This document shows, one piece after another, positions 10,991 through 23,300 of a stretch of 64,000 nucleotides of DNA (its first letter is position 1; every line of letters begins with the position of its first letter). The notes under the pieces were generated by a model. That model had not been told where the DNA came from, made no database searches, and worked only from the letters and a program-made list of their open reading frames with translations. The stretch spans positions 8,095,412-8,159,411 of the forward strand of contig NC_051102.1 in the NCBI RefSeq assembly GCF_901709675.1, written 5' to 3'. Source of the DNA: Syngnathus acus (lineage: Eukaryota; Chordata; Actinopteri; Syngnathiformes; Syngnathidae). The position numbers and the translations under genes are program-made.

Positions 10991-13900
10991 ATGTCTTCAA
11001 GAAAGGTAAGAAACGAGCTCGCCGCTGTTGCTAATGAGCTAGTTCTAAGCAACGTTCACTTAGCAGCGACAGTTAGCTTCTCTACTTTTCACAGCGAACA
11101 AGACACAGAATTCAGGTGCTTTTTGTTTGCCATTTTGTGTCTGTGTCTGTGCAGCGTAAAAAGTGGTCCAAGGATTTAAAGTACGTTTTCTTCCCGGATA
11201 ATATTGAATGCGGCGCGAGAAAACCATCCGCACTTTCGTCATCTTCCTCAGCCCGGAGCTGGAAGGAATGCGGAGAGAGTTTTTTGCACTCTCCGGTCGT
11301 GAAGGTGGATACAATTTTAATTTTTTGGGGGTCACTCTAGTATTAAACTTACCAAATGACCTTTGGTGCTTCGTTACAGGATGTGAAGACTTCAGGAAGA
11401 CCACTGTCTTTATTTAGTAAGTTGACGCATTCACCTGTTTCAGGTACATTGTTATGAGAAAAAAAAATATTTTGATTATTTAACGTGCACATAAAGCAAT
11501 GGCATTTTTATATCTAATGAACTGCATTTTTTTCATGTTTGTATAAAAAAAATTATATATATCCAACACTAAGAATAAAAAATAAGCCTGCCCACCCACT
11601 GAGAAGCCACACAAGCAATGGAAGAGCATAAACCTGTTTTATTGTTCCAAAACGTGACAACTATACTTCTTAACCCACCACAGACCATCACAATGAGGAT
11701 CCGGTGGACATTGCGTGGAGCTCGTCCAGCGACAGCGGACCGTCAGACAACGATGAAACCCAACAGCAACGACATCACCGGCCTCGGGTCACAAGCTCTC
11801 ACTCTCGCCCCAAAGCGCTTCACACTCTTAGCACTGATGATGGTACAGTGGAAATAAGTTTCTCAACACCAGTTCAAAAGAGATTCAATTCTTTTTTTAA
11901 ATCACAAAAATCTTCCTTGCATCTGTCTGCACCGTAGTTGACCCGGCCATCATAGAAACAGACGAGTCAGAGCAGGACGTGGAAAAAGACAGCGGCCAGC
12001 AAATCTCTGACTGCGAGTCGCCATCCTGTGATGAAGTTCCTGAAGACCTCCCAGCTGAGCCTACTGATGTGAGTGAAGCATTTGCACATTTTATTTCTTT
12101 CTTTAATCTTGAACTCATCGACATTTCTAGTGTAATGGGCTGCTTTATTATTTAGAGGATCCCATTTTTGCAGACAACTAGTTGGACCTGAATGCTGGCA
12201 GCAAGTCTTTAAGTTATTGCTATGTATGAACAGTAGATGGCGCTGTGCGCCTTCCTAAGCTTGCAAGTCTTCCTGACAATATATGCACTATTATGTTCTG
12301 TTCAGTGTTTATGTATCATAAGGTAATTCTATTTTAAAAAACTGATAGAAATACTTGGATATGCATGAAGCATTTTCCCACAGGATGGCATATCGCATAC
12401 ATGCCTAGAGTAGGTTGAAACACGCCAGCCTGCCGTGCACTTTTCTAGAACCTTCTGGCCATGGTCCAGACTGTCAAAGTTCACAAGCTGAAGTTGCAAT
12501 AAAACTCTGGCCGGCGCTCATCCACTGCAGCTATTTATCCTTCGTAGTGAATGTTTGTAGGGTGAAGATTTTTATTTTTTTTTGGAGCTGATGGAATCCA
12601 GCTGGACTGTTGATGACATATTTAAAGCACAATTTAGTGATTCAGTGATTGTACATGAACAGTGCAGATAGCAAATGAAACACCAGCTTTTTGGATTCTC
12701 TTCTGGAATCAACCCATTTCACCAACTAACTAATCATTCACCATCTGCTTTCCCATCTTAACAGTTTACTCGTTGGCTCTGAATGTGCCTTTTATTCCAG
12801 AGACGTAGTTTGGTCCGAATGATTAGACGGGTTCTCAAATTGCAGCAGCTCGTTTAGGAAGCAAACACAAATCTGTCCATTTTTGCACTTGTTACAAATG
12901 GCATACAATTTGTCATCGCCTCTTCATCATCATCATCATCAAGTGTTGGCATTTGAACTGTGTTTAGTATCTATATGTGCCGCTCTACGTTTGCGGTGTC
13001 AAGCCTCTGTCATCTCAGGTGCACTGTTTGTGCAAGGTTGGGCCGGCATGGAGGGAATGCGAGGAGTGGCGTGCACCAGCTCACAGCCGCACACGTTGTT
13101 TTCCTTGTTTCGGGTAATTAGCATGCCAGATGGGGACAAATTAGCAATGATCTGTGGTTGTAGTTTGGATTTTAACTGCAAAGTCTCCTTGCCATCAACT
13201 CTGCTTCAGTGGTGTTGCTTCCACCTTTCTTGTTAGGTCCATAGTAAGTATCCTGGCGCACTGCAGACTTTTCAAGACCAAAGTAGAGTCTTGTGAGGAA
13301 GTTCTCGAGTTTTTTGAAAGGAAACGCATCGACAGATTAGCATCCCCCTACCACAGAGCTGGCGACTTCCTCTTGTCACACTTTATTTTTGCTGTGATAA
13401 GCTTTCTGTGGTCAAGTAAAATGAAAGATTATGTATCTGGACCTGTGTGGGGTCACAGACCTCAAAAAAGAAGAAATATATTTCTTGAATCTACTCCTCC
13501 ACAATATATGTATGTATTTTTTGCAGGCCCCTCTCAGGACACTATTTCTCGAGCAAAGGAATTGCAGTAAAAAGTGTCTACACATGTATATACTAAGTTC
13601 AAAACAAACAGAATCGGAAAGTCTACCACTCAAGTGGTGAAAATATTTAGATTGTGTTAACATTGGGTCTTGCAAAGTCAAACAATTTTTTCCTAAGAAA
13701 TTTTCCCTGAGAAAACAATTTGTTCCAAGCTCAAAACTATCGCAGGCTTACGCATCGGGAAACTGTAAATTAAAACGAAAATAAAGCTGAATTACTCACT
13801 TTTTGAAGATTTGCAGAGCTGTCACCTAGTGGTGTGTTTTATGTATTGCTGGATTTAATCAGCATGCGCTCATATTTGACTGGTAAGCCACGATATTTTC

Positions 13901-14800
13901 AGAGTAGCGGCCCATTTTTTTCTGATGACTAGTTAGGTATGAAGGCTTTCGCTTTCCCTTCCGATTACGGCTCATTTTTTTCATCCAACTAGTGGTGTGT
14001 GATGCTTACGTACGTTCCATGATTATAGTTCCCAATTTTGTCAATTATTGATTTCATTTTTATTCTCTGCTTCTGTTATCAAAGCAGCCCATGTAAGCAG
14101 CTAACGAGTCGGGTCTGAATATTTTTCATCTGGTTCCCTTCTGACAACAGTCCATTTCTTTTGCCATCGACAAATCACCTTTTAACCTTTTGGATGCTCA
14201 CGGATTTGAACTCTCACAAGAGCGGATGATGTCACGACGATGCTTTGAACCCCCCCCCACGTTTGGTTTTCATTGTCTTTCTCTGTGGATTCCAAGAAGA
14301 AAGCACAATGCAGCTGTTTGTCTCTCATATAGCTCCAGTCCTTACTGGAAAGCTCGTATGGACGCGGCCAACCCTAAATCAATCGGGATCTAACGGGATC
14401 CAAAGTGACAGGTCCAGGTCCCAAAAGTTTATGACTCCAGATAAATGCGCGGCTGACTCACTGCTGCAAAGCCTGCCAGGTTTGTGTTGTTGTACTTGCG
14501 CTGGAAGTACACAGGAGGAGCTGCGAGGGCGGTGTTTTGTTTCAAGGACTGCTTCCCAGATGAGACTCGCTCGCTCGCTCCAAACCCCCTGAAGCTGGCC
14601 ACTCTTAAGGTTCACTAACCTCCGCCCCACCCGGCTGGACTAGGGCCACGCCGTCAGAGCAAAACTGTAAACATCTTTTTTTTTTTACTACTGTTTGTTC
14701 AAGAGAAGTTGGTCGCGGATGCTCACGCGGTGTACTCGGAATGCTTTCAGCGTCGGGTTTAAAGGCATTTTTGAATCGAGGCCAGGAACACAGTGTTCCG

Positions 14801-14833
<33 letters not shown>

Positions 14834-17800
14834 GCTTTCTTTCTCTCCCCCGCTCGCTCTGGCTAGCTACGGCGTGACGTCGCCTGGCGCCCGGCCCAGC
14901 AGGGTCAAGTTGATTCGAATGGGAAAGCTTGGTATGCTGGTCTTGTCTACACATGACAGGAACTCAGGTTTCATGTGGATTTTTCCATGAGATTTGATTG
15001 TATCAGTTGCAATGAGTCGTGACGCAGCAAAAAAAATAAAAAATGCCTTGGAAATTATGCAGCACGCCAATAACCCCTTAGGGGCATATTTCACCTTTTC
15101 AAAATTGATTTAATTAAAAATAGAATGCCTTTTTTTACTTTTGTATGTAACGTACAGCTAGGTGCGGGCATAAAAAGTGGAAAAATTAATGCCCGTTAAC
15201 TTTTTTTTTTTTTTTGCGCTTGAATGTTTGTTTTGCTTCGTTTCCCTTCCTGCTGCAGCCCCATTTAATCATTTAATCTTGAATGTTTGTATGCTTTATC
15301 GTTATTAAATATCAAATTGGGTCTTGTTCAAGCATTCTAGTAGAACTCATAAAACCTTTACTCTGTAATTCCTGTCATACGACAGCTCATTTCCACAACA
15401 AATGAGTAAATCTTACTCTCCCCCCCCCCCCCCCCCCCCCCCCCCCATGCATAACGCAGTTGGAGATCTCGGGCTTTGCGTCCGATGGAGAAACTGGCGA
15501 CGACCCGCTGACCGACGGCGGACTTGATACCGAGAGTCGTCGAGGCGGCCAAATGTCTGCCAGTGACTGGGTTCAATTTGCTCACGCCATGCTACAGACG
15601 CCTAAGAGGCAGTCCATAGGCCCCAAAGATTTGGCCCAAAAGAAAACGTTCCAAAGGTGAGGAGGAAGCTTTCAAAAGGTACCAGAGAATTAATGTGCAT
15701 TCAAACCGGTACGTTACTTCAAGACATCAGGCCGACACGAAGCTGATGTTTTGCTGAAAATGACAACTTCTTAAAGGTCAGCGACACGCTTAAGATCATC
15801 TTCATCTGTGGTTTGCCGGCTTACTGAGAATTTCCTTGAACTGCAAAATGTGGCGTGATCTATCACGCCTCACCATCTGCGTGTGTTTGCTTGCACATCC
15901 AACAGCGGCGGTCTTGCGGAGAGGCTGAATCGACTCGACTGCAGGCAGAGGTCAGCTGTGAACTTCTGGAGGAACCGCTCCACCTCGGACAACTGGACAG
16001 AAACCCAAGGTGCTGATAGCTCCATTCACACGAGAGTTGTTTTTATTCAGAGTTTGAGCACAAATGAAACTGTAGCACCATTATCCAGCTGTGTTGAGTT
16101 ACAGTAAGCCACCTTTTGCTTTTACACCGAATCCACTAATAATTTGACCGCAGCAGCTGTATGCAATTTCACACAGTGACACACCGCCTTGGTTTTAGCT
16201 TCTGATACTTCCTCCAAAATTCAGGAAAATTAAGTAACAACCCCCCTCCTCCTCCTGTTTCTCTCCAGTACCTTTCACACAGAACAGTGGCATGGAACAT
16301 GAGCTACTTTAATAAGCGAAAATAGTTTGACATCAACATTTGCTTTCAACTCAAGTGTGGCAGAAGTAAGTGTCTGGTGTTAGAGTTGACACCCTCGTCC
16401 CAGATTTTCAAAAGGCCCTTTCACACAGACGCCTTCCTTCCTCCATTTTGCTGCTTGATAGTTCAACTCGAATTTAATCCACCGTTCTACGTCGATAAAA
16501 GTTTCACACCTCGGCTGGTTTCTGCGTAAAAGGCAGATGAAATGTTAGATCTCCTGTCACAGCGCTGATCCTGCAGATTTGCAGCAGCTCTATGTAAAAT
16601 GGACAATAATCTACATTCAGGCTCTTTTATTTCTACTTTTCCCCCCATTTGTTTGCAGGAAAGTTCAAAACTACCAATCAAATCTTCAGCCCTTGGTTGA
16701 CTACTTTAAAATAATGAACCCAGGCTGTCATCATTTTTAACCTTTATGCAGCATTGTAAACTCTTTTCAATTATAGGTGAGCGTTTCGAGAGACCACATT
16801 GAGGAAGTACGCTTTGAACTCTGACCTCGCTATAGGTTACTTGCAGGAAACAGTCTGCCTACTTCTTGTTTTCCTTTCCGCGGTCGACTAAATTACTTCT
16901 TGTTGTCTCCAAAGAGCAGCTCATAGTTGACAGTTGGTTGTGGAAAAAAAAAAGATTGGGGTCATTTGGTTAGTGTAACCCAGCGGATGCAGAGACGTTA
17001 TATAATGAGATTCAGCACTGTTGCCCATTGACCTTGCACCGAAACCAAAGCTGTTTCTAGTATTTTGGTTGCTTTATTTGCATCTAATGTTGAAGGAGCA
17101 CTTTTAAATGTGACACGGTTGCAAACTAAAACCACAACCCCAACCATATTCAATTAATGTCACTGACTGTCAATCAAGTTTATTGTTGTTATCAGGTTAT
17201 ATAATCCTCACATTTTTTTTAAAAAAGGAAGTGCCTTGGCTTAAATTCTCTGCAGCTTTTGTTTCCTCCTGACCTAATTATTTCGTTTCACCTCTGCGGG
17301 GTGGCGGTTAGACTATTCCGATGTGTTTGCCATGTGGGATTAGACGCACGGAGCAGAAACGCTGCCCACGTTTTGACAAATGCACGTTGAGAAATGTAAA
17401 AATAATCACAGCTTTCTTGTAAACGCTTTGATATTGTTTAACACTAAAATACCCCCTCCGGCCGTGCTCAGGGAATCGGTAACACTCACAAAGCCGTATT
17501 GTGCTCAAGTTGACAGGCTGCCATTTCACAATCCAGCGCAATCAACTTTACACCCCAAAGCGCGCACGCTGAGCCAAGTCGTTTTCTTTTTGATTTGGCC
17601 GCTCAGAGGCTTTTTTTTTTTTTGATTGGCTCTTCTCTATTATCTCAGTCAACTAGCAAAAAAAAAAACTCACAGTAAAGCACTGTTTGCAATCAGCAGG
17701 TCACAATGGCAGCCTCTCTGTTATCGGTAGTGAATGATAGAATCTCAAAGTGCACAACTAATGAGTCCTTGAGAGAGTTGACGGCGAGCGCGCAAAGGCA

Positions 17801-20358
17801 CGCACACGCTCAACATCTGTGTTGTTGTTGTTGCCGCTCCAGCGGACAGGCCCGGCGTGCTGGTGCTGGAGGTGCTGGAGGTTCAGGAGGAGTGCAGCGC
17901 ACAACTGGTGCGCTGCCAGCACCACCCGCCGCCGCTCGCCCCGGCCGACCCCCGCGTGCTGGTGTTGCTCTGCAGGGAGAGGGCGGCCCAGCTCAACCCG
18001 GCGCCGGCGGACATCATCCACATATACCCACCATGGTGAGAGCATGTATTCATTTAAATTAAATGCCAAAGGCCATCACCTTTATGAATTGTCTATTCAC
18101 AGCATTAAATTAGCCACGAATAAATAGAGTTCCATTCCAATTAGGTCATTCAAGGTAGGGCTGCCTGTTGCTGTTGTTCAAGTTCAGAAGGGTGACACAA
18201 AGTACAGTTCATTTGCGCTGGCATATAAATAGAAAAAACAAATCAAGGCCCCATTCAAAAAAAAAAAGAGAGGGCTGGATTTTGGTGAACCATTAGCATG
18301 CAACCAAGACCTTGCAGATTTGTATCCAAATTTGAAAGAGGCTGAAAATGTCCTCACCCCCCCCTCACTCACGATACATATCCCAATGGGGCCACAAAAT
18401 CCAACTTGTCACTTGAACCTTGCAGTGTTAATCCAGTTTAAGTAAATCATTTATTAAATTGCCCTTTTTTTTTTTTTTTTACACAGATAATGCAGTTTTC
18501 TGCTTTATACCAAATTCCTACAAAAGAAATCCAAATCATGTACTTACGCCAGCAGAAAAATAAAGACTCAATAAAATAAAAGCCTCATAAAAGACTCTAA
18601 TGGGCTGTAACATGCGAAGCAATAAACACTTGAGCCAAAAGCTTGACGATCTCAAAGTTTCTGATTTAAAAAAAAATAAATAAAAAAAAAGCGCACGCTT
18701 GTCCTTTTCAGGGACACAATTGCTTTTGCATTTCCCCTTGAAGAAACCGCTACCGAAAGGTGTGATATGATATATAGCCCTTTGCGATCCTAAAGAAAGT
18801 CTTAAAAAGTCCTAAGTTTAGCTTCCTTAAACCTCGTTTTCCCTTTTTTGTTGTGAGATTTATATCATTGCATTAGCGGAGGCATGACCTTTCGCATTTT
18901 ACACATTTGACGTCTGCGCACACGCGTTATGTTTGAAATTGACGACATATCGGTGTCCGTTGAAGAAAGTAACACCCTGTGCGCTAAAATAAGAGGAAGA
19001 ACTTGGCGCAAAAGTGCTTGCTCAGTAAAACCACTTTCCTGCGTTTCCGCCTTTTCGATATTTTTCTGTGTGGGACAAATCCATTTCTGGGCAGCCGTTC
19101 AAAAAAAAAAAAAAAAGACCCTGAGAGGCAATTGCACAACATAAGAGTTGACTCCCAACAACATGCTGGACAAAAGAGGAAGAGGAAGCGTTGCACGGGG
19201 ACGGTTGCTTGACCACAGGCTGTCGGAATCTACTTGAAGTAAACTTCAAATATTAAATGGCATGGAGCAATGCATAGTTTTCCAATTGCTGGAATTAGAA
19301 CATTATCATTTTCACTGCACGTTTCAAGTGACATGATTCTGACACATGGATTTTTTTTTTTGTGGAATTCCTGCATCAGCGCGTGCTACAGGTATTCCGT
19401 CATTGTAAACACATCCATGTGGGTTGTATGCGTTACTTGAAATGTCCCTAGAAATACAATGGGCTTAACCTGCTGTGCAAATCCAGTCTTTGATACAACA
19501 GCTGTGTCTCCTTAGTATAAAGCCTCGCTTTTTTTTTTTTTTTTTTGCCCCATTTGTCCCTGTATCAGCACCAAAGGCCCAGATGTGCCTCGGATAGGCG
19601 GGGGCCGGGTATGTTCGGGCCTCGCTTCGGAGTGGGAGCCAGGCAGTGGTGGTGGACTCCAGCTGTTGGGAGTTGTGAGCGCACTCTGGAATATCCAAGC
19701 TGGCGGAAGCGCTGGGGCCTCCTCAACGCGCTGACGTCACGGACAGCTCCAGGGAATGCTTCACATTCCTCTTCCTGGCAGTCGTTAGGTCATTTCCAGC
19801 AAGCCGAGGGGGGGGGGAGAGCACGCGATTATTTTTTGGAGCGTTTAGGGAGCGCGAGTGTGAGAGGGAGCCAAAAGAAGGCGATTGGAAACACATGGTG
19901 GCTTCAGCAACTTTCGCTTTTGTAAATCAAATGCTAGAAGGGCTTTTTGATTTATTTATTTTTCCTCACATTAATTCTCTAAAGCATAATTTATATGTAG
20001 AATAATGCATCTTACAGCAGAACTGTCAATGGAGAAAAAAAAAAAAACCACCCTAAAATGAAGGCATCGGTATGTCTAGTAAAATTCCTCTTTTCAAGCT
20101 TGACACCTGAGGGCTTTATCAGCGCCATTAATCCCGCTGTGCGGAGGATGGCTCCGCCCATGCATACCCGCTCCTTGCCCCTGAGTGGGCTGCGGTTAGA
20201 ACGGAAATACCTGCGAGGCTGATTCACCTACGCACTGTGACGCCAGTAGCCAGCCACTCCTTAAATGTCAGCTGCCCACTCACCTGTTCCCGAAGAAGAA
20301 GCGACTTCCTCTTCCGGTCGACAGTACCGTACATTCTGCTCCAGTCATGCACGACTGA

Positions 20359-20389
<31 letters not shown>

Positions 20390-23300
20390 CCAATGACTAA
20401 TCTTTGGCCAAACGCTCGGTATGATAAAAGCTCAATGACTGCAGCCACTTAGACGGTGTGAGAAAAGGTAACGGAAGTCCATGTTTGGTAAATATGGGAT
20501 TGTTAAAAATACAAAAATACTTTGAACAAAGGTTTGCCCGTCAGTTGTTTGGCATTATATTGAGTCAATATGAGCAATTAAGGCCTAAACTATTTTAATA
20601 CCCAGATAAGGTACCATATGTGGGGAGGCTAAACAGAAAAGTTGAAATGTATAAAAAAAAAAATTTAAGCTTAATGCTCATATTTAATGAATGAGCGCTC
20701 TCAAATTAGGTTGAAGTGGCCTTTAAAAAAGATTTACTAGAAAAAAAATGACCTATACATCTTTTACGAATGATATACAAGTACTGTATAGCTAGTAAAA
20801 TAAAATAAAAAAGACTGAAAATATTTAAAAAAATAAAATAAAAGATGGATTTCTTCATTCCTCGAAAGGGGTTGATTGTTCGGCCCAAACTAAACCGCTT
20901 TTGGGATGAATTTGACATTTCAACAACAATGCAAAGTCATTCACGTGTAGTTATGAGTCAAAACATGATGCTTCGTTCCGAGAAGAGATAGACAATATGG
21001 CCTTTGAAGGAATAAGAAAATAAGTGGTTTGTCTTGGGAGGAAAAAAAAAATCCCGTTTGTCAAAATATCTACATAAACACAATCTTTAATAAGCGAGCG
21101 TTGAAAATGTTCATCAATTTAACATGATGAGCTGTCAAACGGCTCGGCCGGTCCATATCTGTTGCGAAATGGCGCATTCCCTTCAGCTCTCCCACACTCT
21201 TTTCCACATGTAGTTAGACAGGTGAGGGAAGGAAAAAATGTTTGCAGATTAGATGCGCATACTTCCCGGTCATGAGTTTAAAACGTAAATCAACAAAACA
21301 ACGTAAATCGCTTGGAAATGGTTTGCGGGATTGACTCCCCTGATTGCTTTCCGCCAGGCTACTTACTCATCATATGCAAACCAATGATGTCTTTCTTCTC
21401 AGCAGGAATTAAGCTTGCTAGTCAAAAAAAAAATACAAAAACCAAAATTCTACATTGTGCATTTTTCCCCCACCCACATCTTTTTCCCCGAAGACTTAAT
21501 TGTTTAATTGTTTGGACAAAAATCAACTGCCATCTGACTTTTAAAGTTCCTGCTAGGGCCAATATGCAAAGTCATTTGTCAGTGATTGAGTCAAATCATG
21601 TTGGTTGGTGGCCATCCAAAATCTGTCTTGCACTCATTTAATTGTAACCTCCTTGGAGTCTGGCCTACATCCAAGTGTAAAGAAGGTGAACGATACAATA
21701 CGCTGTGCACGTAATAAATGTTAAATGACTCCGATAATAGATGGAGAGCACATACTGTACATGCCCGAAGCACTGACTGGCATTTTTTTGTACTTGGCAA
21801 CCATTGCCAGGTTGAATTTGGACTCAATCAAGAACAATAGCATTGTGTTGAAGATTCACTTTAAATAAAAAACAAAACCACAAATCACAACGATTGGAGA
21901 ATATTTTTCCAAAGTCGCGCACATCCAAACAAATCCCTCCCCCTCGACGTACGTGCGCGTCGTCTTGCCGCTTCATTTGCACCCACGTCAGAAACATGCT
22001 GCAACTCGCATGCCAGATCCAGTCACAGAGTGCACTTGGCGCTGACTCAGCAATAATCCACCATTCTGTTCTTCATGTCACATGTGGAAAGGATTAGTCG
22101 TAAATCAGTACTACTATAAACAATGTGCTGTGTAATTATAAGGGCTGTTTTTCAAGTTCCTATAATACCCGCGAGAGGTGCCGCTCAATCGCTCTCTCAG
22201 GTACACAAGCAAAGGAGAAAAGTTTTGCCTGGCTTTGTTTTCAAAATCATTTAAGAATGTCCATTTTGGAACGTACACCCGAGTGAAATTCAAGCCACTA
22301 AAAGCAAAAGCAAAGAATAGCATGGCGCGTCCTTTTTTTCATTGACATCGGCCAACAATCCGCCTGTTCCTCCGATGATGTCACATCCTTAAAAGAATCA
22401 ATTGCTAAATTGTCACTACGAAACTTTTGTTCCTTCTTATTGACTTCACTCATCTAATTCAGCGAAACCACCAAACGAATCAATAGCAGCAGTGAAAGAT
22501 TTTCACGGATTTTTGAGCGTCCCTCGCAATTGGAGCATCGTTTCAAAAGAAAATAAACAGCCCTTGCAACGGTGTAAAACGTTTTGGCGAGAAGCACGCA
22601 TCTGTTCCGCATTGTAACTTTCCTCGTAGATCTCATATATCAGTTTGACATAAAAACTCCCTCCTATAACCTTTTTTTTTTTAACCTATTGCTTGTTTCG
22701 CATCTCGACGCAGGTGTACGGCAACTGATGCACCGCTTTGGTCTCTTTGCAGGCAAAGTCTCTCTGTGGAACGCTTAGGCTGTGACATTATTCTCGACGC
22801 ACGCTTCACCCGGAAAGTCCACCCTGCTTCCAACGCCGCCCGAGCGCCGCCGACAGGCTGGTTTGCCACCAAACGGCTCGTACCGTACCCTCTGTGTCCA
22901 ACGTTTGCTACGCTGTCCAAGGTCGTGGAGTACATTAATTCTGAACTTGTGTGTCCAACATTGCAATCTAAATTTCTATATCTTAATTCCTCTCAGGCAG
23001 CCACCGCCTCTGACGGTTCCAGCAGGCAGAGCTCGGCTGTCCCGGCAAGGCAGTGCCAGTCTCTCCTGGAAGCTGTTGAAGCCCTGGACCAGGCTGGTTC
23101 TTTGAGCCAGGATGTGGTGCTGGTGGTGGTGCTGGTCCAGAGGGTCTACTCCATCCCTGCGCCTGCTGTATCTATCGCTAGCATCAGACAGCACTCCTCC
23201 GCTCCTCCTCCTCCCCCAGAGCAAGGCAAACGCAGGTACTCCAATCCAGGCCTTTGGTTTTTTTGGGCCTGCAAAATCTGGAAGCGATAAAACATTTGAT

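Larger units (their letters stand above)
12069..15459 (+). other. spidr: spidr intron 5, repeat-bearing
   Basis: A 3.4-kb intron holding the ~60-bp minisatellite at 13910-14180, diverged copies near 12150 and 12700-12830, a (CT)n tract at 14800-14850 and a poly-C tract at 15420-15446. No extra spidr exon was recognised. Confidence 0.6.
18036..22752 (+). other. spidr: spidr intron 8, with regulatory-looking motifs
   Basis: The largest spidr intron (4.7 kb). It includes a CRE plus inverted M-CAT cluster at 19732-19769, a (GT)n repeat at 20359-20386 and a Maf/AP-1-like site at 22040-22052. No missing spidr exon was found. The frame resumes at 22753 with WQ (from TG|G), as expected after IHIYPPW. 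Confidence 0.55.

Noticed and set aside
14793-14990. Frames rich in Ser-Leu or Arg-Glu on both strands
   Set aside because: They are translations of the (CT)n microsatellite.
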